64,000 nucleotides of DNA from Sipunculus nudus. Lineage: Eukaryota > Annelida > Sipuncula > Golfingiida > Sipunculidae. The translations under genes and the position numbers were made by a program. The notes beneath the pieces are model-generated. The model was not told where the DNA came from and did not search any database. It saw only the letters and a list, made by a program, of their open reading frames with translations. The first letter of the stretch is position 1. Each line of letters opens with the position of its first letter. Below, piece by piece: positions 1 through 12,468 of this stretch. Where the stretch lies: assembly GCA_026874595.1 (NCBI GenBank), contig CM049320.1:24187714-24251713 (forward strand), written 5' to 3'.

Positions 1-187
1 AGGGTCTCAGGGGCTTTCAATAAGAAATAAGGTCCAAATAGGTTTAAGTTCAGGCAAGTATTTTGGGGAATCATATGAAACTTTGGAAGTGGATTTGTGT
101 CAACACTTGAAGGGTTACTGAAAATATGATGATATTGTCGCGTCGTTTTTTATAATTATTTTAACTGGACACTATTTATATGATTAT

Positions 188-463
188 TTAATTAAAATGA
201 AATGCAGAATTTTCATATTTAACTGCTTTTGATGAGGTAGTCAGGAATGATTTATTACGGACGCTTTGACCCATGAGGCATTTTTGGGTCTCGGAAGCAT
301 ATCCCTGCGCTTCTTTAAATCCTGGTCCCCTATATTTGCGTCTTTGATATTGCCGAGTAAAATTCCATGGCAATATGTATAACTTATTCAAATGAATTAC
401 GAAACATAACAAAATACCTAAATTAATGTAAATCAGAGAAGAAACCCACATTTTAGATTTCAT
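188..463 (-). CDS. Candidate start exon of a type II membrane protein (unrecognised)
   Basis: An open frame from an ATG at 463 down to a TAA at 188 gives about 91 residues. After a short basic start (MKSKMW) comes a hydrophobic stretch of roughly 20 residues (SSLIYINLGILLCFVIHL), then a polar, basic stem-like region (NFTRQYQRRKYRG). This is the layout of a Golgi type II enzyme start such as a glycosyltransferase or sulfotransferase, but no catalytic motif is visible. Any further exons would lie left of the window. A chance open frame in AT-rich DNA is a real alternative. Confidence 0.2.
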   Translation of the reverse strand: MKSKMWVSSLIYINLGILLCFVIHLNKLYILPWNFTRQYQRRKYRGPGFKEAQGYASETQKCLMGQSVRNKSFLTTSSKAVKYENSAFHFN

Positions 464-839
464 AGAATGGGAAAACTTGTGAGTTGTACGAAAGGTACTT
501 ATGTTTTCGTTAAATGTTATTTTATGAGTAACATGAATTGTGGTCGAGTGGACACACACACCACTACTGTCTTCTTATTCAGATATTACAATATTGACGA
601 CGTGATAATAATCATAAATATTATTAAAGATGTCGCAGTCCCCATATCGATTACAACAGCCAACCAATAGGAAAGGCGAACCGATTCTGGCTCATTGCAT
701 AGGATCATACTTGTCTCTCTACCAGCTGAGATAAACGGAGTGACTGCTGCTGAGCGACGTCATTACTCAGGGGATACCATCCACCGCACCATTCATTATC
801 TAGTCAATTAGCCACGCTGAGAAGACGGCCAGTGAAACC

Positions 840-868
840 ATGGTTCCTGCCATTGCACTTTCCACCAA
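840..868 (+). CDS. Candidate first coding exon of the GPCR gene
   Basis: ATG at 840 (context aaaccATGG) is the first Met after an in-frame TAG at 801. The short frame MVPAIALST ends at a donor whose intron side is GTGAGT (869). Joined to the acceptor at 10025/10026 it stays in frame (split Lys codon) and continues without a stop into the GPCR start. The implied intron is 9157 bp and contains a LINE and a Penelope relic. A match by chance has about a one in three probability for frame alone, so this stays tentative. Confidence 0.3.
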
Positions 869-2163
869 GTGAGTACTTTTGATAGAGTGTCATGAATAAG
901 TGTGTGGATTTAGGTGTAATTGGATTAATTACCAGGTTTTCTATTAAATGGCAATCTCTTAAAAATCATCTTAAATGGAGAAATAAACAAAAAATGTAAC
1001 ATATATAAGGGTATACTATCCTGCTCTTTCTATAACCCTTATATCTTCTCAAATGTAGAAAAAACTTTGTCTTATCACTTATCATTTGGTCTTGCTTTTT
1101 TTTAATAAAATTCATTTTTTTTTCTAAAGAACTCTGTCTGTATTTTTTCTGTAATTATACGCCTGAATATCTTATTTCATACGCTTTATCAAATGGTGAT
1201 GGGTATTTTGCATTTCCTAGTAAAGTGTAATTTGTTAATCTCAGATTTAAGGCTCTAATGGAGAGATCATTAAAAATCTCACATGGTTTGGCTCTTGTTA
1301 TATGTTTGTTTTTTTCTTTGTGGTAAATGCATCTAGGAAGTAATACATTTTAATGATATGTAATTGAAGAATGACTCTTTTTTAACTCTACATTTTTTTT
1401 ATTCACTCCAAGGAAAAATACATTTTTTGCAATTACATTAATTCTAGTCTGCATACAATTTAAACTGAGAAAGGTACATGTACATTAAAACAAGTCACAT
1501 TAACATGAAACCACCCCCCCCCCCCACCTCTCCAACTTGACATACATACCTCTACATGGATACACACATACGTGTGAGTTCAAATAACTACACATGTATG
1601 TACAAAAATTGTTTTTAATAAGTCAGTTTAATTATTTTTCTTGGCTATAAAATACACAAGTCTTGCATATTCCAATATAAACTGTATACAGGCTTCGACG
1701 TTGAGCTTTTGTTTTGCCTTCCTACACTGCTCAATATATTTTTTTACCTAAAATCAATGTAATATTAATTAAATCGTTTCCCTCTTTGTTACCATAAAAT
1801 ATTTCAGTTTTCTGAACCGTTTATCTTTTGCCTCAAAAACCATATTTCAAGTTCATTCCAAAACTGTTTTGTCATACTGCACTCCCAAAAAAGATGCATT
1901 AATGTTTCACAATCTGTATTACAGAATGGGCAGTTATCAAAACTTTGAATTTTCCATTTTTTCAAACAATAATTATTCATTAAATATCTTGGAATATCAC
2001 TGACTTTGCATCATGTAAAACATTATGTGGCAGCTGATAAACCCAAGAACAATTTTCTTGTGTAATTGAAACATTTTTGGACACTTTTAGTGTCACCTGT
2101 GGACAAGGGCGCAGATTTTTCTATATAATAGAAGTTTATTTAAAAAAAAGTTTCTCCATTCCA

Positions 2164-2410
2164 AACAAAATGTTGATTATGCCATATATATTGTTCTTTA
2201 TGCCTATATGTAAAAAATAATATATTTTAAAAAGATACCAACTCCTTATTACCTCCTTGTAAAAACCCCCAACATACCCTAATTTAAAAATTTTGGGTCA
2301 TAGTTGCAATCAAATAAATGTTGATTATGCAATATATATTGTTCGTTTATGCCTATATGTAAAAAATAATCCATTTTTAAAAGATGGGTCATTGTTGCAA
2401 TCAAATAAAA
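2164..2410. repeat. Local imperfect duplication inside the LINE C-terminal region
   Basis: A block at about 2164-2222 (tgttgattatgccatatata and following, to taaaaaataat) recurs at about 2312-2370. A second short block (gggtcatagttgcaatcaa) near 2295 recurs near 2387. The C-terminal LINE coding sequence is therefore partly duplicated in tandem with a spacing near 100-150 bp. Confidence 0.6.
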
Positions 2411-2636
2411 TGGAAACATAACTGCAGACTTTTTTTAAATTGTAATTCCGCAACTGTATCCATGGTCCATTTTCACTCCTAAGATATCTCTTAATCCACT
2501 GAACTTTTGGAGCTAGAGCCATAGATTTTAAGTGTGGTGCTTTCCTGGCCCCTTTACTAAGTTTTTGTATCATCACTAATCTCTTTATTCTTTCCTTTCC
2601 ATCATTCCATTTGAAAATTTAATATAATTTTATTGA

Positions 2637-3362
2637 TTATTTTTTAAACTCAGCTGAGATTCTACAATTTGAAAATATGTATTGAAATTTTGATATAACA
2701 AAACTTTTAACAATTTGAATTTTTCCTTGAAGTGTTAAATTTCGTTGACACCAGAGTTTTAAGGTCTTGATCATTTGATTAATCTTTAATTCTATATTAA
2801 GGGCCACGCATGCTTGTTTATCATAAGATATATATACCCCAAAATGTTTAATGGGCTTTTCTGGCCAACTTATACCTAGTGGCTTTGATGTATTGGATCT
2901 AGTCTTTTCTAGCCACATTCCTTCTGTATTCTCTCTATTTATCTTAAGACCACTGTACATCCAAAACTCCTCAACTCTCCTTAATAATATCTTACCAGAT
3001 TTTATATCAGACACTGTGGCTGTTGTGTCGTCTGCATATTGTAGTAATTTTATTTGGCCCGTCCCAATTGGAATTCCATTTATATTTGAATCTGCTCTTA
3101 TTTTAGTGGCCAGTATTTCCATAATTAATATAAATACAAAAGGGGACAGAGGATCACCCTGTCTGGCAACTCTTTCTAATTTAAAATATGTAGAGGTTTC
3201 TCTGTTATTAATAATACAGCTGCTAATATCTGTATATAAGACTTTGATCCATGATACAAAATTATTGTCAAATTGGAATTTATAAAGCACTGCAAAAAAA
3301 AACTCCCATTCTAATGAGTCGAAAGCTTTTTTCATATCCACGGAGATAATCATTCCAGACAT
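2637..3362 (-). pseudogene. LINE ORF2 reverse transcriptase fragment
   Basis: This is the longest open block of the truncated LINE, 241 residues. It holds RT motif A (ISVDMKKAFDSLEW), motif B (ARQGDPLSPFVFILIMEIL), motif C (LLQYADDTT) and the following motifs D/E (GLKINRENTEGMWL). The frame is open upstream to about 3443, where the element is truncated. Downstream (towards 1628) the coding sequence continues in other frames with the C-terminal zinc motif. The catalytic Asp pair is intact, but the protein cannot be made as a whole. Confidence 0.8.
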
Positions 3363-3444
3363 ATTGTTTTCTTTTGTATAATCCAGTAAATCATTTGTAA
3401 ATCTAATATTTTCTCCGATATATCTTTCTTTTTCAAATCCAATT

Positions 3445-5049
3445 TGATTATGATGAATATGTTATGGCATTATGTTTGTTGATCTTCTAGCTTAAGTCTT
3501 TGATATTATTTTATAATCTGTGTTGAAAAAAACTTTTTCAACAAATTACGATCTTTCTTTTTATACAGAAGAGTAATGACAGCATGTCTTTGTGACAAGT
3601 GACATTCACAAATGACTTATTAAAACTAACATCTTATTAAGACTATCATCTCATAAAAAACATTTAAATGTGCATGTGTACATGTTAATATAGGACATTC
3701 TGAAACGTCCTGAAGTACCACTGATTCGCGACATAATTATATAGACAACCCGGTCTGATTGGCGACATCATCAGCCTTACAAGTCTCACTATAAAATAAC
3801 TTATCTTGAAATATTACTCGTATATGGTTTATAACAACATCATTGTCTCATTTTAGTCAGGGACTGACTGAAATTGTTCCCTTGGGGAAGGCGCCAGACT
3901 TTTTGACATTAAAATCTGGAAAAAAGAGAGAGTGTACTTGTTTGATAAATTTACATCTCAAACGGTATTCTTCCTTTTTTCTGCATGTGCGAGTTATACC
4001 TTACAAAAGTCTATTTTACAATGTAATTTCTGGAATAGACCGTGTGGATAAATCACCCAAAAGAACACTTCATGTATAATGGTCTCATTGAAAACTGCAC
4101 TAACCAACATATGAGTGTCTGACCCAGATTTACACTAAAACCACTACCCCCCTCCCCCACACAAACACACACTTTTTTTACAACCAGGAGGGGATATACT
4201 ATGTTTTCATATGATTTGAAAAATATTTTGTTTATTTAATATAGGCTCTTATAAGAGAAAAAGTAAATTGTACAAGTTATTTATAAAAACTAGTTACACT
4301 GACGCAAATTTCCCCAATTATCAATGGAATACAGTGATCCAAAGGATAACTATAATTTGAGAGAACATTTCAATTGAAATATTGAAAAAATAGACCTTTG
4401 GAAATGTATTCGGTTTAATGTCAAGGTTATAAAATGGATGTACCTAAACATTGATCAGGTGGTCAGTGTTTGGGCACTATTTGGAGAAAAGATTGATGAT
4501 TAATTGAATATTATTTAATCTCCTACAGTGTGAGTTCTTTCAATTCTCCACATATATTAAATAAACCTACGGCATTCATAATATAGTAACAAGCAATGTT
4601 ATGTAACTTTATTGAACACTCATTAAACATATATAAGAGATAGATAAACTCGAACACTAGCTGCAGCTAAGATAATATCTAAAGTTGTGATTTTGTCTCA
4701 CATCTATCACAAATTCATGGATAACCTTGAACCGACTTAAACTACGAAAATAAAATTCCTACTAATAAATATGAATCTAAAGTGTTTAGGACATTTTAAT
4801 AAAGCTGCATGACCTAAGCCCGAACCAGTTGGTAAGATACATACATTGTTCTTGGAATCGTACTAACGAACATAAGTATGAACGTAGTCATTTACATACA
4901 CATATGCCTATGTTATGTTTACAAATTGGAAAGCGATAGAATAATTGTAATTTTAATATATTCCTTTCTTAGATCACTCATAGAAATTTCTATATTAAAT
5001 CAATAATTGATAAAGTATTCCATGACAAAAAAAATTTGTTTCTCTCTAC
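3445..5049. other. No gene seen
   Basis: AT-rich sequence with a short poly-C/CA-rich patch near 4146-4170. I see no exon with convincing splice sites or codon pattern; the open frame at 3843-4079 has no recognisable motif. Confidence 0.4.
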
Positions 5050-6170
5050 GACTCGGTAAACTCATCATGGGGTAGTGGCACCGCCATGTCCCTCAACACT
5101 GCAAAGCAGTGAGAGAGCACAGGTACTCGTTTCCAGCACTACAATGGCCTAGAAACCGTAAACCCATAGAGTATGGCCGATATACCCATTATAAGAGAAC
5201 AAGGTAATGAACTCCACCGCTACGCGGGCTAGACAACTTTTTTCACAAGTCCGAATTCCGGAGAATTATCAGATTCACAAGCCTTTTTTAAAAAACATCT
5301 TTATTTACAAGATAAACTTCCAAAAATAAAAGTTCTCTACACTAACCGCGAATTCCAGAAGGTTTATTCCAGCTGCGACACCGTCATTTGACATGTATAC
5401 ATTTACGAGTTGCGGAAGTTGACGTCACCCCGGGCTGAATGGATTTCCCCTTGAGTTGGCGTCTGTGATTGGCTGCATGGTAACAGTCGTTTTCTACATC
5501 TCTTTTAGGCGCACAATTCAAACAACTGTCAAATGGTCAATGAAGTTGAAAATCAGTGGCCATGGCATGCAAACACAACCAGGACAATTATATCACTTCT
5601 CTTGTATACATTGACGTCTGTTCTATAACCATAACATACATTGTCTATAAGGCAACAGTTAGACAATGACGAGAAACACTACATAGGGTGTACTGAAGGT
5701 GATTTCAAGACCAAATACAATAACTACAAACAATCCTTTCGTAACAGATCTCACGCTAAAACTGAACTGTCTAAACACATCTGGTCCCTAAAAGACAACA
5801 ATAACAATTACAAGCTCTCGTGGGAAATCTCTGCCAGGGGAGCACCTTACCTCTGTGGGACTAGCAAGTGTGATCTCTGTTTGTCTGAAAAGCCACTTAT
5901 AGCAACGCTCCCCCCCCCCCCCGGATCATTGTTGACCACTAGAGCCGACATTCTCTCCAAGTGCCGCTATCAAAACAAATTCACTCTGAAATGTTTTACA
6001 ACCTAGCATTCGTACAAGTATTTAATGTGCCCGCTCATCTAACCCCCCCCCCCCCCCGCCCCACCACCACCACGAGGATCCGCTGGGCAGACTTACCTGT
6101 TGAGGCAGTTGCTCTATCAGTGCTTTGGGGACATGGCGTTGCCACTACCCAATTGTGAGTTTACCGAGTC
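5050..6170 (+). mobile_element. Penelope-like retroelement relic with flanking inverted repeats
   Basis: A GIY-YIG endonuclease coding remnant (about 5632-6006) is bracketed by an imperfect inverted repeat. Bases 5050-5100 are the reverse complement of 6119-6170 with about 85 percent match by eye, including a perfect 15-bp outer arm (gactcggtaaactca at 5050-5064; tgagtttaccgagtc at 6156-6170). Penelope-like elements carry terminal repeats that can be direct or inverted, so the layout fits. The reverse transcriptase is absent, so only the 3' coding end survives. Poly-C runs at about 5910-5921 and 6043-6057 sit inside. Confidence 0.65.
5632..6006 (+). pseudogene. GIY-YIG endonuclease domain of a Penelope-like element
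   Basis: The first GIY-YIG motif is visible as YIVYKATV (5636-5660). After a one-base frameshift the domain continues as HYIGCTEGDFKTKYNNYKQS, then SKHIWSLKD, the Cys cluster CGTSKCDLC, and KCRYQNKFTLKCF before a TAG. This is the typical C-terminal domain of Penelope-like elements. The position where the family usually has a catalytic Arg (KTRYNN-like) reads Lys here, and the following His reads Tyr. With the frameshift and the missing RT, the copy is inactive. Family recognition is from memory of the motif; the frame break is seen directly. Confidence 0.7.
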
Positions 6171-9100
6171 AAGTCCACTTGGTATGAGTATAGTATATTT
6201 GCCTTTTAGATTATATGTTTGCCTTTTATATTGTGTATTTTCATAGTATATGTGTATTTTATATCATATGTGAATACTACTGAAAAAGGTCACTTTACCC
6301 AGGACGTTATTAATAATCAGCTTAGAATGGTAATTGGGCATCCTGGTAAAATAAAATATCTTTGTATTAAATCTATATAATCAATACGGAGTTGGTTTTT
6401 TTCTAGACCACGGTTTACCTGCTTCTGTTCTGATTGGACTCTCCGGAATCGGCAGATGTATCGGTGGTGTGCTCTTCTTAGACAAATTTGTTTTATTTAG
6501 CGGGATTTTGCCCTATTAAGCTGAATGATTATCATTTTAATATTTCCCCATTAGGTGCCCCTATTGCTTTAGTGCTTCAAGGTCTTCAACGCCTGTGACG
6601 CTTTTTCAGGAGGCGCCTCGGAGATATTCACTGGCCTGTTAAGACCGTGGCCAGAGCGCATATCCTGCCCAAAAGCCATTTCCGTGCAATACGCGGTAAC
6701 GCGGGTCCACTATAGTCCCCATCGATCTGCCATATCCATTGAAACGCCTCTAAAGAAAATTCTCTCTCAAAAGGAAGTAAAGGGTTTCAATACAAAGACC
6801 ACATGACTGCGCTTTCAATGCGAGATCTTTTCAGTTTGGTCAACACTGGGCACTGAGTCCAGTGATTGGACCACCGTTTGACCTTTTTTATGCATGGGTT
6901 ACAGATATGTTGATTTTTATACATTCAAAAAATATCTTACCATGATAAGCATGGTTTCAGAATTTCGGCCAAGTCATGTGTTTTATGAAGGTTTTTTTTT
7001 TCAAAAAGGAGCTCAACATTTTAATTATCATTCGAGTTGGGTAGGGGTATGGTACGGATTTGGGGGGCAGGGGGTTTACATATAATTGTTAAGATCCGTT
7101 GTCGGTAGGGACGGTGAACCATGAAAAAAGATATCACCAGTACCTCTTTAAATTGATAACAAACTAGAATCTGTAGTCAGGGCGTACAGATCTCCACCAG
7201 AATTTTCTTTGATATCAGTTGTGTGTTCACGTGTATGCGTATCATGTATGAACACTGTCATGCTTCGGTAACACTAGTTCACAATGCGAATGGCAAAACA
7301 AATAAATACGAATTTGTGGCTTCCACACGGGAATAGTCCTTTGTCATTATGGTTTATGAAAAAAAAATTGTGGTATTCTTATTACCTCCAAAATGTCATT
7401 ACCCTACCCTCTACAAATGTTCAGCAAAACATTTTTCTCCTGTCACGCTTTTTTTCAGGAGGCGACCTATAATTCCCACTGAGCTCCATATGCTTTATAT
7501 CGCCTATTAATTAATTTAACTCTGTCAAAAGGAAGTAAAGATTATAAATTGAAGCGCGGAACCCATGTCATATGAATCTTTTTATATGTAGTACCTTTCC
7601 GCTGAGTGGACACGAAGAGCTGAGACAATGCTTACACATGCTCTTGAGAATGTTTATGCCGGTAATCGGTACAATAAAGCCATTATAAAGTCGTTTTAGG
7701 TCGTAAGGTTGTAATCTTACAGCACAAAATGTTGAATTAGAGCAGTTGTAGTTCATTTCTGTCTTTATTACATTTGGTTAATTCGAAGGTTCCATGTAAA
7801 CGTTTTGGAGGGTAGTCTGCAAATTATGAAAAAATGAGAAATCAGAATATAAATTGGGTTTACAATATCGTTGTTTTTCACCTGAAACACAATTCGTTGG
7901 GTTTAAACGTTCGTCCTAGTAAGGCATTGTATTAGAATAAATATGTGTACAGACCTGAAAATAAGCCAAATATCAAGATTTCCCTTTTGGTAAAAAAACA
8001 TGCAGTCCCAGCACAAGCGATAGGCTCAAAAAGAAAGGGAGTGTCTACTCCGATACTTTGACATCAAAGACAGTCCGACAACCTGTCCCCGAAATTTTGT
8101 CCCAGTCGTTTTATCCTCATTAAGATCCGCCGGGCAAATTGTCCGATCTGATGTGGTCTGCGTAGTGAGAACAAAACCTCCGATGAACTGAAATACTGTT
8201 TGTGATTTAATGAATTATAAAAACCAACGGAAGTCAATATTTATATTCTGCGTATTCATTAATTAAAAGTATTAAAACCTCTTGTTATGTCGTTCGTTCA
8301 GATGGATCCCCTAGTTAGATGGATCCCCACTAACGTGCCGGGTAACAAGTTTACATGGGCTTCAGCTCATAATTGTGCTCAGCTGACCGTGACTCATCAC
8401 CAGGCCGGGGGATAACTAGATTAACTCTGCCGCAAGGTTGTTTATTTTCTTTAAACATGACATTCTTTCAAACGAACGAACAAATAAGATTAGCATGGAA
8501 AATGACCTTTTCCCACGAATGTTAGCGAGATAACATGAGAGAATACATATTCCAGTATTGGTGCAGACGCACTTTCAAACAGTCACTTGTAAGTACGACA
8601 CTGATGGAATATTAGGGTGTTTCCTCCCGAAGATGTAATTGAATATGCCATCTCACAATACTATTATTTTTTTTAAATTTTGGTCTATATATGATTTTCT
8701 TTGCGTCTTTAGTAATCAGTACCATTTGCTAGCATGGACGGTGGGGGCGGATCAACACGTTAACTGATTGCACTTGGTCGATAAACTTTCAAAATATCTA
8801 TAATAAACCTAATGATCGTTAGGTTTCTAACTTCGTGGATAAAGGTTACCCATGAATTCCACGAAAAATAAAAACCCCATGAACAATTCTGAATCCACAG
8901 TCTCTGATCGAAAACTAAGTCACACTTGATAACTTTGCTCCATCTGTCGAGAAAAATAACTAAGTTGACCGCGTTGACAAGACCGAGGAAACTTTTATCG
9001 TGCATCGTAAACCGGCCAAGTTTCTACAACACTATCAGCTAAACATCCAGTTAAGTTTGAGAATCCAACCTCATTAATAATTAATTAATTAGTTTATGAA

Positions 9101-10020
9101 TTTCATAGTAAGCTTGACAGATGCATATCATTCAACATTCCATTTAACATAGGAATGTTTAAGCCTTTATACGCATCTTATAAACGGCATGTAGTGTTGA
9201 TAAATATATCCACATACCACTTTTATATAAAAACAGAGTATCATATTCGATATCTATTGTATTTTTAGATTATTGAATATACGCGAAAAAAAGAAGGCAA
9301 CTATGTGGTTTCATCTTTAAGTGAGCATGAATATTTATTAGGATCATGAATGATAGATTATATAGAGAAACAACGTATTGCCTTGCAGCTCTGTAAACCA
9401 ATGGAGGAACATATTGTGTTTCTGTGTCACTTGTACTTCACAGTGCTTTTAATTTTTTTATAACTATGTACTTGTATATATGTATACATTAACTTTCTTT
9501 TATTTTATATTTTAATACATTTATTTAAGTCCTAAGTATACAAAAATATATATCAAACCTTAAAACACGTAATATTATATTATTTTTAATATACCTTAAA
9601 TATTAAACCCGCCCTAAATTTACAAACTTTATATATATATATATATATATACCAATGATAAACATCGGGCAACTTCATATAATGTGACTGTTAACGAAAT
9701 CAGTTCAAGAAAATTAGGAGAAAGTGAGACTCTGAGATTATTTATTGAATCAAGTTTAAAATACTATGCCACCGTCAGTGAGCTAATCTATTGCGATGTA
9801 ATATATGTCACCAGTTTTTGTTCCTGTGTTCACTGATTACTCGGAATTACTTGCAATTTCCAGTGACGTTTAAATCAAAATCACTCGTCAACTAAAATAG
9901 CCTATGTTTGGATTATCATGGGGTTCATATACTTATCAGTGTGTATCATTTACATCACATTGCATCTGGCAGTGCTAACACACATTAAAATACTTACCAA
10001 GTATTTATTTATGTTTTTTC
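6171..10020. other. Gene-poor stretch (possible GPCR intron)
   Basis: AT-rich, without a confident exon. An open stretch at 6403-6519 preceded by a polypyrimidine tract reads GLSGIGRCIGGVLFLD, which faintly recalls an MFS transporter helix, but it is isolated and ends in a stop. A (TA)n run lies at 9629-9651. Confidence 0.35.
6592..7600. repeat. Two diverged copies of a dispersed repeat
   Basis: Two blocks share the same landmarks in the same order: cctgtgacgctttttcagga near 6593 versus cctgtcacgctttttttcag near 7440, followed by gaggcg(c/a)cct, then tcaaaaggaagtaaag near 6767 and 7527. The copies are about 850 bp apart and differ in internal length. No coding sequence was recognised in either. 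Confidence 0.45.
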
Positions 10021-10025
10021 TTTAG

Positions 10026-11031
10026 GTGGGTCAATACACCAATCATTGGACATGCTTTTACATCAGTTGGAATGACGTCAGCACCAGACACTATTGGGAA
10101 TTACACGGAAACTAAGTTTGGCTCATCCGAAACAACGGAATGGTTCACTGTGACAGCGGGAGAGGGCGCTACATATCCTGAATCAAAACTGTTATTTTGG
10201 ACTGTCTATCATGGGAAGGCAGTTTTAATAGCTACAAGCATATTGTTTAACCTACTTGGGACAATACTAATTCTACAGAAAAACAATCGCTCACAGCCAA
10301 TTTCTGGCTATCTGTGTTGTCTCACTGTGGCAAATATCCTTCACGAGTCCTTTAATGCAGTTCGACTTGTCATTGAATGGAACCAAAAAGTTCCAACGAG
10401 CGTAATTTGCTCACTGACAGGCTTCTTGTTGGCTACTTTATTTGCCTTTTCAGCTTCAATGATTATTGGCATATCAGTAATGCAGATGGGATCTATTGTT
10501 TTCCCGTTTAGGGCCAAGATTTGGTGGTCAATGAAAAGGGTGTGGATAGGAATAATTATAAAGCTAGTTGTGTTTATGACCATAAACGGTGTAATCTTTC
10601 TTTACGTAAAATTCAAAATGGCTTTCTGCGCCAGTGTATATGTCACACCAATATTAAATGTGTGTTATCAATCATCCGCAACCATCATACTGCTGATAAT
10701 AAGTGCAGTTTCATTACATGGCTTAATTAAAGCAAAAAATAAGCGTCCGAATATGAGGGCTAGCAATGCCAATGACACTTTAAGAAAAACGATAGCGAAG
10801 TTTAAATGGACCACATTTGCATTGTCTATAATGTATGTCTCAGGCCATGCACCGGTCATGAGTATTCTAATATGGAGATGGATCAGTGGAGATGACCTAT
10901 GGTTCGCTTATAGGATAGCAACTGTTTTCCCGATTATATTTAGAATAAGTCCTTTCTTTATATATACTATAACAAACAAAAATATGCGAACGCAAATTCC
11001 CTGCTGCAAAATAGACAGGAGCTTGTATTGA
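10026..11031 (+). CDS. Divergent rhodopsin-like (class A) G-protein-coupled receptor
   Basis: An intronless frame of 319 residues from ATG 10072 contains seven hydrophobic helices at about residues 48-69, 76-101, 110-137, 156-178, 190-218, 244-268 and 279-301. Family marks: an extracellular N-terminus with a glycosylation sequon (N10), Cys113 at the start of helix 3 paired with Cys186 in loop 2, a SPFFIY version of NPxxY (293-298), and a Cys pair (311-312) suited to palmitoylation. Unusual: the DRY box reads Met-Gln-Met (137-139), helix 2 has Asn88 where Asp is usual, and helix 6 lacks CWxP. A good acceptor (tttttctttag) ends at 10025 and the frame is open from there, so the real protein may begin at the exon at 840 and gain 26 residues. 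Ligand unknown. No close family could be named. Confidence 0.8.
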
Positions 11032-11666
11032 TGGGATAAACAGAATGGAAAATATTCATAAATATGACACCGGCATATTTAGAAAAAGAACTGGTTTAAA
11101 CGGAACAGATATTCTGTATAAACAGGAAATGAAAATAACAGATCGGGCAGTATTTTCAACCAGAAATACACTTTTCTTTCATTTGGCGATGTAGTGCTAT
11201 GGAGACCTGTTGTTAAATGCAGTGTCCCATTTAATCTGTGCATCCTTAGTTGGGTAAAGTAAGTCCTCCTTTCCACAGGTACATTTACATAATGTATTGA
11301 CTACATGATGTACATTATATTCACGCGGGAAAAAAATTATTTAATTGCATTGATTCTAGGCAAATATATTTATTCTGATTGCAGATAAATATATTTGCTT
11401 GTTACATGTGTATTCCTATGTCAACAGTGGTGTCATTCTGTAAGTGCCAATAGTCAAATATATAAATTAATTGTCAACCGTCATACTATTTCAAATATAT
11501 GCTGCAAATTAATTCCAATATAAAGTTGTCGGTCAGTAATATATGCATGCCATTCTTTTTGAATATAAAGATAACAAGGTGTTATACATTATGTTTTGTA
11601 TCGGTATGTAAAAGATAACTTCAAAGCAACACCAAAAAATTATTGGTATTGTCTATTGATACCTGT
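11032..11666. other. Likely GPCR 3' flank
   Basis: No further exon seen. AAUAAA-like signals occur beyond it (for example aaaaaataaaac near 11752), inside the first tandem repeat unit, so the transcript end cannot be fixed. Confidence 0.3.
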
Positions 11667-12465
11667 ATCGTTGTTTCTTTCGTTAGGGATCCTGTTGTTA
11701 CATTGTAATATACCCATTCAAACACAGACATTGTATCGGTCACCCTTATTGAAAAAATAAAACAAAAAGAATAATAGAAACTTGTTCAGTTTACGTTATA
11801 TTTACCATTGTTCAATATTTATTTTGTGTATATATTCAATATATGCAACTTTCTAATTATATAAAGAAAAGGTAGTAGTTTTGTAAGTTACTCAACTAAA
11901 TTGTTTGCTTTGAGAAAGAAAATGTGATTTGCTTGTGTCAGTGGTAAAAGTTTTAATGCCAAAGCTCTCAGAGACATTTAGTGGCTTCTCACTGAGGTAG
12001 AAATAACACTTTGTCAATTTTATAACTTTTCATAAAGGAAAATTGACTTGAATATATAGAAATATCATAAAAAAAAACTGTGTGAAAAATTCTTTTGTTA
12101 GGGATCTTGCCGTTACATGGTAATATACTCATTTAAACATAGTTAATGTAATGGGCACCATTATTGATTTTTTTTAATTGGAAAAGACATTTGCTGGGTT
12201 AACGTTGTATTTACTAGGAGTTATTGTTCAATATTTATTTTGTCTATATTTTCAATATATGGAATTATCTATTTATATGTCAGAGAAATAGTAATTTTTT
12301 AAGTTACTCAACTAAAATGTTAGCTTTGACAAAGAAAAAATGATTTGCTTAAGTCAGTGAGAGAAGTTTCAAAGCCAAAGCTCTCAGAGACATTTAATGG
12401 CTTCTCACTGAGGTAGAAATAACACTTTGTCAACTTTATAACGTTTCCTGGATGAGAGTTGACTC

Positions 12466-12468
<3 letters not shown>

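Larger units (their letters stand above)
1628..3443 (-). mobile_element. 5'-truncated non-LTR retrotransposon (LINE), reverse transcriptase to C-terminus
   Basis: On the minus strand the sequence enters LINE reverse transcriptase at about 3443 (GFEKERYIGENIRF). It continues with the palm motifs DMKKAFDSLEW, ARQGDPLSP and the intact catalytic YADD (near 3040), then a long thumb region. The C-terminal zinc motif CPFCNTDCETLMHLFWEC lies near 1870-1920 and the conserved tail ends at a TAA at 1628-1630. Frameshifts separate these blocks, so the copy is dead. ORF1, the endonuclease and the start of RT are missing, the usual outcome of incomplete target-primed reverse transcription. The 3' UTR probably runs a little left of 1628; no target-site duplication could be fixed. 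Confidence 0.85.

Noticed and set aside
5050-5170. Hammerhead ribozyme in the Penelope terminal repeat
   Set aside because: The reverse strand has atgatga and gaaac words, but the stem between them does not pair and the first core base is wrong.
6403-6519. MFS-transporter-like peptide GLSGIGRCIGGVLFLD
   Set aside because: Isolated, ends in a stop, and no other transporter exon was found nearby; resemblance is too slight.
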